Shown here: piece after piece, positions 11,408-21,408 of the stretch
How the letters are laid out: each line of letters opens with the position of its first letter
Position numbering within the stretch: position 1 is the first letter of the stretch
Source: Polychytrium aggregatum
Lineage: Eukaryota > Chytridiomycota > Chytridiomycetes > Polychytriales
Length of the DNA stretch: 64,000 nt
NCBI RefSeq assembly: GCF_025602895.1
Contig: NW_026516352.1
Location: 32,582 to 96,581, forward strand
Direction of reading: 5' to 3'
Notes under the pieces: model-generated
What the model saw: only the letters and a program-made list of their open reading frames with translations
The model's database searches: none
What the model was told of the DNA's origin: nothing
Made by a program: the position numbers and the translations under genes

Positions 11408-12270
11408 GACTTTTCCCCGCAGTACAAGCAGAGACCCTGCTCACGACGTCGCTTTTTCTCGACGTCGGAGAGCTTAGCAGGGCGGACCGAGACAGAGTCA
11501 AGGTCCATGGGAGTGGGTGCAGAAGAGGAGGAAGAAGAAACATGCGCGGGAGAATGGTGGTGATGGGGAGCAGAGCGAGAAGAAGGAGGAGGAGGTTGGG
11601 AACGGGAGGAGACCTTGAGACGATGGAGGGCATCGTCGTACTCGACCGCTGCCTTGATCAACTCGGGCAAGGAAGCGGGAGCGGGGCGGAGACCGATGAG
11701 GTGGAACTTGACCTCAGACTTCAAACCCTCCTTGAAGAAGTGCATCTTGGTGGGTTCGTCAGTCTGGACGCGGGCGGCGAGCTGGACGAAGCGGGTGGCG
11801 AAGGCTTGGCAGGACTTGAGCTGGACCAAGCGTTTGAGGTCGTTCAAGGCCTTATCTTGCGAGGAGGCCGTGTCCTCACCGAAGGTCGACTTGAGGGCAA
11901 CTTCAAAATCCGCGAAGGAAGCCGGGAAGCGGTTGGCCATATAAAAGGCGGCCTCGTACCATTTGAAAGCTTCGCCGCGGAGGAAGGAGGTGGCATAAAG
12001 GACCTTCTGGCGCTCGGGCGCAAAGAAGGCAGGATCGGCGAGGAAGACGAGGTGGCACTGGGCGAGGAAGGCCGTCGTCTCGTCGCGGGAACCTAGGAAC
12101 TCCTTGGGCTTGTTCACCTGGTAGACCTGGCGGGGAGCGGCGGCGGGAGCTTGCAGATCTTGGATCTGACGATGGAGAGCAGCGTTCTGGGTCATGAGGG
12201 CGTTCATACGCTCCTCCATGCGCGCCAGGTACGCATTGAGATCTGCCGGGGGTGCAGCAGGCTCAGCCAT
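11317..12270 (-). CDS. gag: Family 2 Ty3/gypsy Gag
   Basis: About 317 residues from ATG 12270 (MAEPAAPPADLNAYLARMEE). The frame extends upstream into the LTR, but this is the first Met inside the internal region. It has a retrotransposon gag core (YATSFLRGEAFKWYE, FATRFVQLAARVQ) and a Ser/Pro-rich tail. The C-terminal zinc-knuckle region reads CLYCGEKSCPGSRDVQQC, a variant without the usual histidine. Gag forms the particle and binds element RNA. Confidence 0.88.
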   Translation of the reverse strand: MAEPAAPPADLNAYLARMEERMNALMTQNAALHRQIQDLQAPAAAPRQVYQVNKPKEFLGSRDETTAFLAQCHLVFLADPAFFAPERQKVLYATSFLRGEAFKWYEAAFYMANRFPASFADFEVALKSTFGEDTASSQDKALNDLKRLVQLKSCQAFATRFVQLAARVQTDEPTKMHFFKEGLKSEVKFHLIGLRPAPASLPELIKAAVEYDDALHRLKVSSRSQPPPPSSRSAPHHHHSPAHVSSSSSSAPTPMDLDSVSVRPAKLSDVEKKRRREQGLCLYCGEKSCPGSRDVQQCPVLVKRNSGNAHSRAAPRK

Positions 12271-12341
12271 CGGATCGACGAGGGAAAGAGAGGCGAAAGA
12301 AGAAGAAAGGCCGGGAAGCCAAGAGGGAGCGTTCAAAATGA

Positions 12342-13132
12342 TGTTAGAGTCCAAAGGGGACTCAACGGCAAAAGAAGAAGTGAGCTCGAAGTGAGCTCAG
12401 GGAAAGCAAGGGTAGAGTCCGAAGTGGACTCGGAGAGGGAGCGAGGGAAGCAAAGATCCGTTCAAGATAAGACTTGTCTCGAAATGAGACGTGAGGAACA
12501 CTCAGAGAATAAAGTAGAAGGCACTTTATTTAGTCCTATTTTGAACGCTAAGGTTCGACTACACATCGCGGGGGTCAGGCTATTTATAGACAAGTCCGGA
12601 CTTGGCAGCGAAGGGCGGCCAAGGGAGGGAAAAGTGGGCGATCGAGCAGGGCGAAGGGGGCGATGCACGAACGAGGGCCGAGAAGGACCACCGAGACAGG
12701 CAGAGAACCAAAGCGAGAGAGGCGCAAGCAAAAGCGAAGCACCTGGCAGGAGAAACGTGCAAAGGCGAAGCAATGTGACTCAACGTCCAAGAAGCGGATT
12801 GGTCAAGTATAAGGTTGGGGCAAATGCATGCGAGATGAACAAGAGATCGGGGCGGTCAGGCAGGTCATGAGTCACCGGTGGGGGGACACATGACCGGCAG
12901 CCGAATTGCAACCAATCGCAGCAAGGCGCGTGCACAAACAAACCGGCGCGTGCGAAGAAGACAAAGGAAGCGGAGCAGCGCGGGAAAACGGAAGTGCGGA
13001 AGGAGCGGAAAAGACAGGCAAAAGGCGGAAAATCGGAGGGGAACTGCAAGGCTACACACAAACAAACAGAAAGGCAAAAGAATAGCCAAGTGTGCAGTCA
13101 AAGTGGAGAACAAGCAGGAGCTATCCCTAACA
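12342..13132 (-). repeat. 5' LTR of copy C (791 bp)
   Basis: Same sequence as 6726-7516 where compared. On the minus strand the element interior begins TCATTTTGAACGCTCC; no clear TGG-type tRNA primer site is visible, so the priming tRNA is unidentified. Confidence 0.95.
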
Positions 13133-13214
13133 TCGGTCGACTTCTCTAACCGTGCCCGCTTGGATGACGACTCTCCAGTGGATGCTGCGTCGTATTCATC
13201 GGGGTAACCGGCAT
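13133..13214 (-). pseudogene. K3 gene, small linker exon piece between copies C and B
   Basis: 82 bp of host exon between two retrotransposons. It starts after acceptor TTTCATTATAG at 13215 and encodes AGYPDEYDAASTGESSSK plus a short basic stretch, then continues at 6720 after copy C is removed. Including the codon carried over from the kinase exon (1 nt) and the next piece (247 nt), the combined exon is exactly 110 codons, ending at the phase-0 donor at 6473. 13133-13137 is the TCGGT target duplication. Confidence 0.78.
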
Positions 13215-13262
13215 CTATAATGAAAAGCAAGAAGCCTATTAGACTCGACAGACGTGTCTTTC

Positions 13263-13844
13263 TGTCAAGACTGGACAACGGGGCAAGCAGGGAAGTGCGC
13301 AAGAGTCCTAATGCAAGACTCGAACGTAGGGAGAGGAGCGGGGACTGGACTGGGACACAGAGTGTCAAGTGTGAAGCCAAAGTTTTATTCTAGATCCAAG
13401 GCTTAGGATACTAAAAATACAAAGTGGCAAGACGAAGGCAAAAGACAGAGGCTGGTCGGAGGGCTATTTATGCGAGCGCCAAGGATCGACGCTGCAGAGC
13501 GAGGGGGCAGGAGCGAAGCAGCGGCGGGGAGGGCGAAGCAGCGAGCGAAGCAGGTGGCGGCCGTGACTCGGGATCCGTGAGTCAGCGGGCGTCAGTGGCG
13601 GCGGCATGGCGGCGCCAAGGCGTCAGGCGGCGTCGAGGCGGCGTCGTGGGCGTAACCCATGACCAACAGCAAGGAAGCGGGAACGGAACACAGACAGCGC
13701 GCGTGCTGGCGGGAAGACAACAAGGCAGCACAGCGCGGGAAACAAACAAACAGAAGGAAGGGAAAGCGCTAAGGCAGGCAAACAGAAAGGAAAGGGCAAG
13801 GGTAAAGGAAGGTAAGAGGGCAAAGGCAGAGGGTGTTCATGACA
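13263..13844 (-). repeat. 3' LTR of copy B (582 bp)
   Basis: Begins TGTCAAGACTGG and ends GTTCATGACA; inverted relative to the copy A LTR. Immediately abuts the pol stop codon. Confidence 0.95.
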
Positions 13845-16800
13845 CTACCCCCCTCTCAAGGCCCGAGCTCCGAGAGGGCCAGGCTTCGAGGGATGAGAGG
13901 AGTGGTAGGCAGTGACAGGCTCCGGACAATGTGCAAGATTGCTGGCGGGCTCCCAGGTGCAATCCATCACCGTGTAGCCACGCCAGTGCACAAGATACTG
14001 GAGCTTACCTCGGAACAGCCTGGAGTCCAGGATCTGTTCGACTTCCCATTCGTCGTGGCCGTCGACTTGGATGGGTGGAGGGGGCGGGATGATTCGACCT
14101 GGGATCTTGTCATCGGCGGCGGGTTCGAGAAGGGAGACGTGGAACACCGGATGGATGCGCATGGACGAGGGCAAGTCCAACTTGAAGGCGCGGGAACCGA
14201 CTTGAGCGACGATCTTGAACGGCCCAAGCTTGGTGTGGTCGAGCTTGGCCGTGGGTCGCTGGGTCTTGATGTTCTTGGCGGAGAGCCAGACTCGGTCTCC
14301 AACCTTGAACGGAGGGGAAGGGGAGTGGCCGGGGTCGTAGAACTTGGCTTGGGAGTCCTGGGCAAGGGCGATGTTAAACTTGAGTTCATCATGGAGGGAA
14401 TGGATGATCCGGGCTTGATCGTCGGCGACGGAGGCATTCTTGGTGGTGCGGGGAAGGGCGACGGAAAAACGAGGGTGGTAGCCGGTGTAGGCGAAGAAGG
14501 GGGAGCAGCCGAGGGTTGCTTGAGAGGTGTTGTTGTAGGTGAACTCGGCGTGAGGGAGGAGCTGGGCCCAGTCGTCTTGCTGGAAGTTGATGAAGCAGCG
14601 GAGGTACTGCTCGAGGATGGCGTTGACCCGCTCGGTCTGGCCGTCGGTCTGCGGATGGAAGGCAGTCGACATCTTGTGCTTGATCTTGAGGCGGGTCAGG
14701 ACGGCTTGGAAGAACTTGGAGGCAAAGGTAGATCCTCGGTCTGAGACGATATCGTCTGGAAGACCGTGCTTGGTGAAGACATGCTCGACAAACATCCGAG
14801 CAGTGTCTTCGGCGTTGGCCTCGTTGCTTGACGGGACGAAGTGGGCCATCTTGGTGAAGCGGTCGACAAACACACAGATGGCTGTGTGTCCAGAGGACTC
14901 GGGAAGCTGGGTGATGAAGTCGACGGAGACAGAAGACCAAGGGCGATCGGGAACAGGGAGCGAGGCAAGGAGTCCGTAGGGCTTGTGACGGGAGTGCTTG
15001 TTCCGCTGGCAGGTGTCGCATCCGGAGACATACTCCTTGATGTAGCGACGCATGGTCGGCCAGTGGAAGGTCCGGGAGACGAGCTCGAAGGTCTTGGCGA
15101 CGCCGAAGTGGCCGGCGGTCGGCGAGTCGTGGCACTCGACGAGGATCTTGCGCTTGAGCTCGGGGACATCGGGGACGCAGACGAGACCTTCAAAGAGCAG
15201 AAGGTCGTTGTCGACGGAGTAGCCGGGACAGGAGGCAGGGTTCTTGAGGACTTGGGACAGGATCGGACCAAAGGTAGAGTCCTTCTTGAGGCTTGACTTG
15301 ATGAGGGCGGCGATATCCTCGGACTCGGGGGCAACGGGAACGGCTCGGAGGGCGGAAACGAAGAGTTTTGGTGGCAGCAGGGTCTGGGTGTTCGGGGAGC
15401 TACGGGAGTCACCCCCCTCCTTAGGGAACTTGTCCTTGCGGGAGAGGGCGTCGGCGGCATTGTTGAGGGTTCCGGGTCGATACCTGATGACGAAGTTGTA
15501 GTCGCCAAGGATCTCGGACCAACGGACTTGGCGACGGCTGAGGTTGCGGGAGGTCTGGAAGTATTCGAGGTTCTTGTGGTCGGTGACGACCTCGGTGGCT
15601 TGGGAGGAGAACTCGAGGTAGTGTCTCCATTGCTTGAAGGCTGCGACGATGGCGAGAAGTTCCTTATCATAGATTTGATAATTCATTTCCGCATCGAGCA
15701 GCTTCCGGGAGTAGAAAGGCCACGGGGTGCAGGAGGCCTTCGTCGTCGCGCTGACTGAGAACAGCGCCAAGAGCATAGTCAGATGCGTCGGCTTCGATGA
15801 CGCACTGACGCTCGGGGTCGAAGTGGCGGAGGACAGGACCGGTGCTCAGGCATTCCTTAAGCTTCAGGAATGACGTTTGAGCCGAGGGAGACCAGGAGAA
15901 CTTGATGTCCTTCTTCAGGAGGTCCGTCAGCGGGGTGGCGATCTTGGAGTAGTCCTTGACGAACCGACGGTAGAAGTTCGCCAGGCCGAGGAAGACTTGG
16001 ATGTCGTGGGCAGATCGGGGGATCTCCCACTCCTGGATGGCCTTGACCTTGTCGGGATCCATGGAGATTCCATCGGGCGAGATGATGAACCCGAGGAAGG
16101 CGACGGAGGACTGGTCGAACTCACACTTTTCAAGCTTGAGTGAGAGTCCGGCGTCTTGGAGCTTGGTCAGGACTTTCTTGACATGAGCGTCGTGCTCGGT
16201 AGGATCGGAGGAGTAGATGAGGATGTCGTCCAGGTAGACGACCACGAACTGGTCAAGGTATTCTCGGAGGACATCGTTGACGAAGGCTTGGAACGAGGCA
16301 GGAGCGTTGGTCAAGCCGAACGGCATGACGTTGTACTCGAAATGGCCGTAGCGGCAGCGGAAGGCCGTCTTCCACTCTTCACCTTCAGCGATGCGCAAGA
16401 GGTTGTATGCGCCTCGCATGTCGAGCTTGGTGAAGATCTTGGCCTTACCGAGGTTGTCGAACGTCTCGGCAATCAGGGGCAAGGGACAACGGTTCGGCAC
16501 GGTGATCTTGTTCAGGGCCCGGTAGTCGACGCAGAGACGGAGGGAGCCATCCTTCTTCTTGACGAACAGGACTGGGGCACCGGCAGGGGACTCGGAACGG
16601 CGGATGAAACCCTTGGACAAGTTCTCTTGGATGTAGGTGTGGAGGGCGTCCATCTCCGGCTTGGAGAGGTTGTAGACGGGCCCAAACGACGGAGACGCAC
16701 CTTCGACCAACGGGATCGTGTGGTCGTAAGGGCGGTGCTGGGGGAGCTTGTCGGCCTCGGACTTGGAAAACACCTTGGCAAAGGACGAGTACTTGGAGGG

Positions 16801-17755
16801 GACAGAGGGCTCGGCCTTGGGCTTGGCTCCAGCGTCGACGGAGCAGAGGGACAGGACTCGGGCAGCATCCAAGAGGAACACTTCCAGGCCTTCCTTCTGG
16901 ACGGCGTGCTGGAAGGGGATGCTGCCGATCAGGCTGACGCTGGGCAGGGACTGGGTCTTGGTCTTGGTCTTTGGGACGGCAGGAGGCAAGGCAGGACTGG
17001 GCTTGGGCACGGCAGGAGGCAAGGCAGGGAGGATCTCGGGCTCGGCTGGGGACTCGGCTGGGGACTTGGCAGGAACAATCTTGGACGCGGGCAGGGACAC
17101 GGCAGGCTCGGCGGGGACCTCAGCAGGAGACTCGGCAGGCGGCTCGGCAGGGCTGGACCTAGAGGACTGTGGCTCGGGAGAGAACGGGGAGGCCAAACTG
17201 TGGATAGAGGTGCAAGGCAAGAAAATAGAGTCATGGTGCCAGTCAAAGTAGGGTTTGTGTTTCTTGATCCAATCCATACCCAAGATGATCGGGTATGAAG
17301 CCAAGGGAATCAGCGCGAACGAGATTTGTTCATAGTGGCTGATGCCTGTGATCATAGAAACACAAACTCCAAGACTAGACTCCATCGAAGAACCATCGGC
17401 AAGAGTGATGACGAAAGAAGTTGCAAAGGTGGGGAGAGCGTGGGTTGCGGCGAATCCAGTGTCCATAAACGAAGTAACCGCGCCGGTATCGATCATGGCG
17501 GTTGCCCGTATGGACTCTGGACCGCACAGCAGAGTCACAGCGAGGGAGGGCTGACGTTGGATGTCAGGCTCGGGAGGCGAAGACGAAGAAGCAAGAGCGG
17601 TGGAAGCGGTGGCAATGGTGACGGGGGCAAGATGGCAAAAGGCAGAAGAGTGATTTACCGTGGAGACATTTACAGGAGGAAGATTTATGACATGATTGAC
17701 GCCTAGGAAAGCTCCTCCGACCTTTTCTAGGCAGAGAAGTTTTCCTGGTTGTCAA
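13845..17755 (-). pseudogene. pol: Family 1 pol, frameshifted near 15714
   Basis: The pol frame opens around 17755, overlapping the end of gag in the -1 frame. Order: a retropepsin motif (AMIDTGAVTSFMD), a linker of Pro/Ala/Glu repeats (about 16900-17170), RT (YLDDILIYS), RNase H, integrase and chromodomain as in copy A. At about 15711-15720 this copy has GTAGAAAGG where copy A (reverse complement) has GTAGAAGG. The extra A ends the upstream frame at 15667; the downstream frame is open from 15776 to 13845. The indel is in a homopolymer, so sequencing error is possible. Confidence 0.9.
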
Positions 17756-18965
17756 GTTTATTCACCTCAACAGCAGCCAAAGAAGCATCGATGACAGCCA
17801 AGGGGGAGGAGGTCTTATTGGGGCAGCGAAGGGCAATGTGCCCTTCCTGCTTGCAATAAAAGCAACGGTTGGCAGCACGGAGGGCGGCCTTGTCCTCGGC
17901 GGTCAGCCTGCGAGCGGAAGCCTGGCTGAGGTCCATGGGCTGCGGAACGTTGAAGGCTTGAGCGGGGCGAGGAGGAGGAGCAGGAGCGAAGGGACGAGGA
18001 GCCGGACGGAAAGGGAGAGGAGCCGGACGAGCAGGAGCAGGAGCAGGAGCGGAGCGGTGGTTGGGACGGCGGGAGCGTTGGTCCTCCTGGCGGTTGTCGA
18101 TGGCGATCGCCGCTTGCATGAGATCTTCGAGGTTGTCGAAGGAGCGGCGGGAGAGTTCGTCTTGAACCGAGGGCTTGAGTCCACTCTCGAAGTGGAACAT
18201 GAGAGGGTCTTGGGACCAAGTGAGGAGGTGGACGGCTTGGCGGCGGTACTCGGCGGCATAGGCGGCGGCGGAGGTGACTTGGTAAAGCCTGACCATCTCG
18301 CGAGCAGCGGCGATGGTGGGCTGGACCTGGCCAAAGGCAGCACGGAGCCACTCGGAAAAACCGGCAAAGTCACGGATGGCAGGGGGGGAGCACTCGGGGT
18401 CTCTCTCCAACTGATCGATGTACGGCTGCATGTAGTCTGCAGCAGTACCATCGAGATAGGATAAGGCGTAAAACACCTTATCCCTTTCAGTCTGGAAGAG
18501 GGGAGGGTTGGACACGAAGGCCAGTCTGCAATGCGAAAGGAAGGCATTGCAGCGGCTCGGGTCCTTACCAGAGAAGCGGTCGGGAGGACCTATCTGCCTG
18601 GTGGCAGAGTTGCGACCAGCAGAGTGATCCTCGGGGTCTTGGGCAGGATCATCAACGTCGTCAGGTACGCCGAAGTAGGGGCGACCTGCACGACGGATCG
18701 GGGCGGGAGCGGGAGCAGGAGGAGGTAGCTGGGCCTGGTAGCTGCGGAGGGCCTCCTGGACACTGGCGGCGACAACTTGGCGGACATCCTCTTCACGGCG
18801 AGCCAGGACCTGGTCCATACGATCGGTGATGCGGTTGAGCGCATCATCCTGATCGTGGAGGAACTTGGAAAAGTCCTGGAGAGAACGGGCGTTCTCGGCG
18901 GACTGGATAATGACCGCACGGATGGCCTGGAGCTCGGGCTCGGAAAGGCCCGAAGGGGAAGCCAT
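17727..18965 (-). CDS. gag: Family 1 Ty3/gypsy Gag
   Basis: About 412 residues from ATG 18965 (MASPSGLSEPELQAIRAV). An upstream in-frame ATG at 19049 lies in the LTR and is less likely. A helical N-terminus is followed by the gag core (YALSYLDGTAADYMQPYI, YAAEYRRQAVHLLTW), an Ala/Pro-rich stretch, and a CCHC zinc knuckle CFYCKQEGHIALRC. The stop TAG at 17727 lies in the region where pol is already open in the -1 frame. Confidence 0.9.
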   Translation of the reverse strand: MASPSGLSEPELQAIRAVIIQSAENARSLQDFSKFLHDQDDALNRITDRMDQVLARREEDVRQVVAASVQEALRSYQAQLPPPAPAPAPIRRAGRPYFGVPDDVDDPAQDPEDHSAGRNSATRQIGPPDRFSGKDPSRCNAFLSHCRLAFVSNPPLFQTERDKVFYALSYLDGTAADYMQPYIDQLERDPECSPPAIRDFAGFSEWLRAAFGQVQPTIAAAREMVRLYQVTSAAAYAAEYRRQAVHLLTWSQDPLMFHFESGLKPSVQDELSRRSFDNLEDLMQAAIAIDNRQEDQRSRRPNHRSAPAPAPARPAPLPFRPAPRPFAPAPPPRPAQAFNVPQPMDLSQASARRLTAEDKAALRAANRCFYCKQEGHIALRCPNKTSSPLAVIDASLAAVEVNKLDNQENFSA

Positions 18966-19025
18966 TGGTAAAAGATATAGCGAAGAGGACGGGGCAAGTG
19001 GGGGGTTGTTGAAGGTCTTGCCAAG

Positions 19026-19606
19026 TGTCAAGACTGGACAACGGGGCAAGCAGGGAAGTGCGCAAGAGTCCTAATGCAAGACTCGAACGTAGGGAGAGGA
19101 GCGGGGACTGGACTGGGACACAGAGTGTCAAGTGTGAAGCCAAAGTTTTATTCTAGATCCAAGGCTTAGGATACTAAAAATACAAAGTGGCAAGACGAAG
19201 GCAAAAGACAGAGGCTGGTCGGAGGGCTATTTATGCGAGCGCCAAGGATCGACGCTGCAGAGCGAGGGGGCAGGAGCGAAGCAGCGGCGGGGAGGGCGAA
19301 GCAGCGAGCGAAGCAGGTGGCGGCCGTGACTCGGGATCCGTGAGTCAGCGGGCGTCAGTGGCGGCGGCATGGCGGCGCCAAGGCGTCAGGCGGCGTCGAG
19401 GCGGCGTCGTGGGCGTAACCCATGACCAACAGCAAGGAAGCGGGAACGGAACACAGACAGCGCGCGTGCTGGCGGGAAGACAACAAGGCAGCACAGCGCG
19501 GGAAACAAACAAACAGAAGGAAGGGAAAGCGCTAAGGCAGGCAAACAGAAAGGAAAGGGCAAGGGTAAAGGAAGGTAGAGGGCAAAGGCAGAGGGTGTTC
19601 ATGACA
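19026..19606 (-). repeat. 5' LTR of copy B (581 bp)
   Basis: TG...CA ends. On the minus strand the interior begins CTTGGCAAGACC; TGGCAAGACC is a plausible tRNA primer-binding site with a small offset from the LTR end. Confidence 0.95.
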
Positions 19607-19661
19607 CTTTCATTCATCCACCCCACAGACACATCGTGGATTATACCTTGTCTTGCGATAC

Positions 19662-20634
19662 GATACTTATGATAATCACTCATTTTTTTGATGATTTCAG
19701 GGAGCTTCGGTCGATCCCTTGACTCGAAGCTAACGCATTTCGATAGTATATCATTCAAAACGGGTGGAATCATGTAAAGAGGGATATTCGGAACCTTCTT
19801 ATCGATGTAGACCTCCTTTTCCATGTCTTTTATGGTCTCGATTGGCCTGGACCAGACGTTCTGGCAATTGACCAATATTTCGAAACACGTCACTCCGAAG
19901 GAATAGACGTCGGTGAAAAAGTTGGGCTGGATATTGCGGAATCGTTCCGGTGCGAAATATTGAATCGTTCCGTAAAACCCTTCTCGTCCCTTATCCTTGT
20001 CCTTGGACGGTGGTTTCACGACCGTTCCACTCTCGCGTCCATCCAAGGCAATCGACACGCCGAAATCGCATAGCATGACCGATAAATCGTCTTTGAGGAT
20101 GGCGTTGCTCGGCTTCACGTCGACAAACACGCATTTCTTGGCATGCATGTACTGCATGCCTTCAGCGATTTCGAACATCCACTTTAGCTTCTGATTCAAG
20201 CTGACCGTTCGGCCCTCCATGTACGTTTGAATATCGCGATTTGGGAAATACGGCGATACCAAGGCGTAGCCGACATCGTGAATGGCCCAGCCGAGAAGCG
20301 GGAGGATTCGCTCGTGCTTGAGTCGAGTCCACACATCGAGCTCCCATCTAATCGATGCGAACCAATCTTCTCCGTTGGTTTTGGGCTCCAAGAAGAACTG
20401 CTTGAAGACCACGGGCCCTCTTCGGATACTAAGCGATCCGATAACGATGCGAAGGGAATTGTCCTCCTTGATCGTTGAAGTAGCAGCCTCCCGGATGGAG
20501 CAATAGCCCTTATTGAAAAGCGTCAGGTTGATCTTGGAATATCGTGCTTGTATCTGGCGGGCTTGCTCTCCCCCGGGTTCTCCGGCGAGCGGGGACAGAG
20601 TCTCAGTTTTTCTGGGGCGGCCGGGTCGACGCAT
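19662..20634 (-). pseudogene. K3 gene, first exon: protein kinase domain
   Basis: Kinase exon of split gene K3. A start at ATG 20634 is proposed; ATG 20790 in the same frame is possible. The N-terminus has an AT-hook-like RRPGRPRK. Kinase motifs: VVFKQFF (VAIK lysine), FVDVKPSNAIL (HRD to FVD, catalytic Asp kept), CDFG (DFG), YFAPERF (APE), ESRDRPKLPEI (subdomain XI). Catalysis is possible. The exon ends ...SDYHKY at donor GTATCG (19661, phase 1), and copy B lies in the following intron. With the pieces at 13133-13214, 6474-6720, 5936-6020 and 5079-5854 the spliced frame is 721 codons with no stop. Closest visible relative: K4. Confidence 0.82.
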
Positions 20635-20867
20635 ATTTCCGTTGGCTCGCATGACGACTGTAACGACGCTGAGGCCTGTTATGGGGGGTGCTGGCGGGCA
20701 TCGGACGAGGCGGGCGAGGCGGGCGGCTCTCGGCTTGGGTCCTGCGGATGCGCAGTTTTTTTGAGTGCGCAGCATGCTGACGTCACGCATCGCCCATGGC
20801 GAGCACCTCTGAGCCAGCGAAATAATAATATGAGTCCACTCTCAGCAACACCGAACCAACCAACCAT

Positions 20868-21386
20868 ATGGCCGATTCTGACTGGATTTACGCCGCCATT
20901 GGCTTTCTGATCGCCGTGGCCATCTATTATGTCTTCTTCAAGACTCCGGCCGTCATTGAGAACATTGTTGGCTTGTCGGGTAACGCCATCGTCTACCAGT
21001 ACTTCATTGTGGATTGCACTGGAATCAGCCTGAGCACATTCTCCATCGCAAAGAACCTCGTTGGACTCACCGCCGGTGCCAGAGGTATCGATCCGCCAAT
21101 AAAGTTTGCGATTGCCGACCTGGACCCATGGCGTAGACGCCATATCATCATGAGTCCCACGATTACGGGCGCACAGATCCCCAACTACAACTTTTACATC
21201 ACTACCGTCGGTGTCGATTGGCCCCAAAATGCCACCGTCGTCGTCTACTCCACGATTAATGGCGTCGCCCACACCGGTGTCGCAAACATCCGCCAACTCC
21301 CCGGAACCACCCGTAAGGTCACTCTCTCGCCTGATAACAACCCCAGCAAGACCACGTATACGTACACGTTTGGATGGTGGCCGTAG
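20868..21386 (+). CDS. Small membrane-anchored protein, unknown function
   Basis: 172 residues with one N-terminal hydrophobic segment (about 7-26, IYAAIGFLIAVAIYYVFF), probably a signal anchor, followed by a soluble domain rich in Thr/Asn/Val with beta-like character and ending TYTFGWWP. I do not recognise a family. It lies divergently from K3 (start 20634 or 20790) and convergently with K2 (stop 21409), only 22 bp from the latter. No introns are needed. Confidence 0.65.
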   Translation: MADSDWIYAAIGFLIAVAIYYVFFKTPAVIENIVGLSGNAIVYQYFIVDCTGISLSTFSIAKNLVGLTAGARGIDPPIKFAIADLDPWRRRHIIMSPTITGAQIPNYNFYITTVGVDWPQNATVVVYSTINGVAHTGVANIRQLPGTTRKVTLSPDNNPSKTTYTYTFGWWP

Positions 21387-21408
21387 AATATCAAGTGTAT
21401 TTTCAGGG

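Larger units (their letters stand above)
6726..13132 (-). mobile_element. Complete Ty3/gypsy chromovirus, family 2, copy C
   Basis: A complete element of 6407 bp: two 791-bp LTRs with TGTTAG...CTAACA ends, gag and pol on the minus strand, flanked by the 5-bp target duplication TCGGT (6721-6725 and 13133-13137). The two LTRs appear identical over the stretches I compared, implying recent insertion. It sits inside a coding exon of K3: deleting it with one TCGGT joins ...RLEKS to TEVPDS... in frame. Copy E at the right edge is the same family. Confidence 0.97.
13263..19606 (-). mobile_element. Complete Ty3/gypsy chromovirus, family 1, copy B
   Basis: A 6344-bp element: LTRs 13263-13844 (582 bp) and 19026-19606 (581 bp), gag and pol on minus, target duplication CTTTC at 13258-13262 and 19607-19611. 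The LTRs differ by at least one single-base indel (near 13814). It lies in an intron of K3 (donor 19661, acceptor 13215), so splicing could in principle still remove it. Its pol carries a 1-bp insertion relative to copy A. Confidence 0.97.

Noticed and set aside
12865-13380. 171-codon minus-strand ORF joining LTR sequence of two elements
   Set aside because: It is a read-through from the copy B LTR across the small K3 exon into the copy C LTR; only the exon piece is host coding sequence.
15667-17298. Long antisense ORFs across pol and gag, for example 16156-17298 plus and 13833-14744 plus
   Set aside because: Gly/Leu/Glu- or Ser/Pro-rich shadows of GC-rich coding sequence on the other strand; identical shadows recur in every copy of the element.
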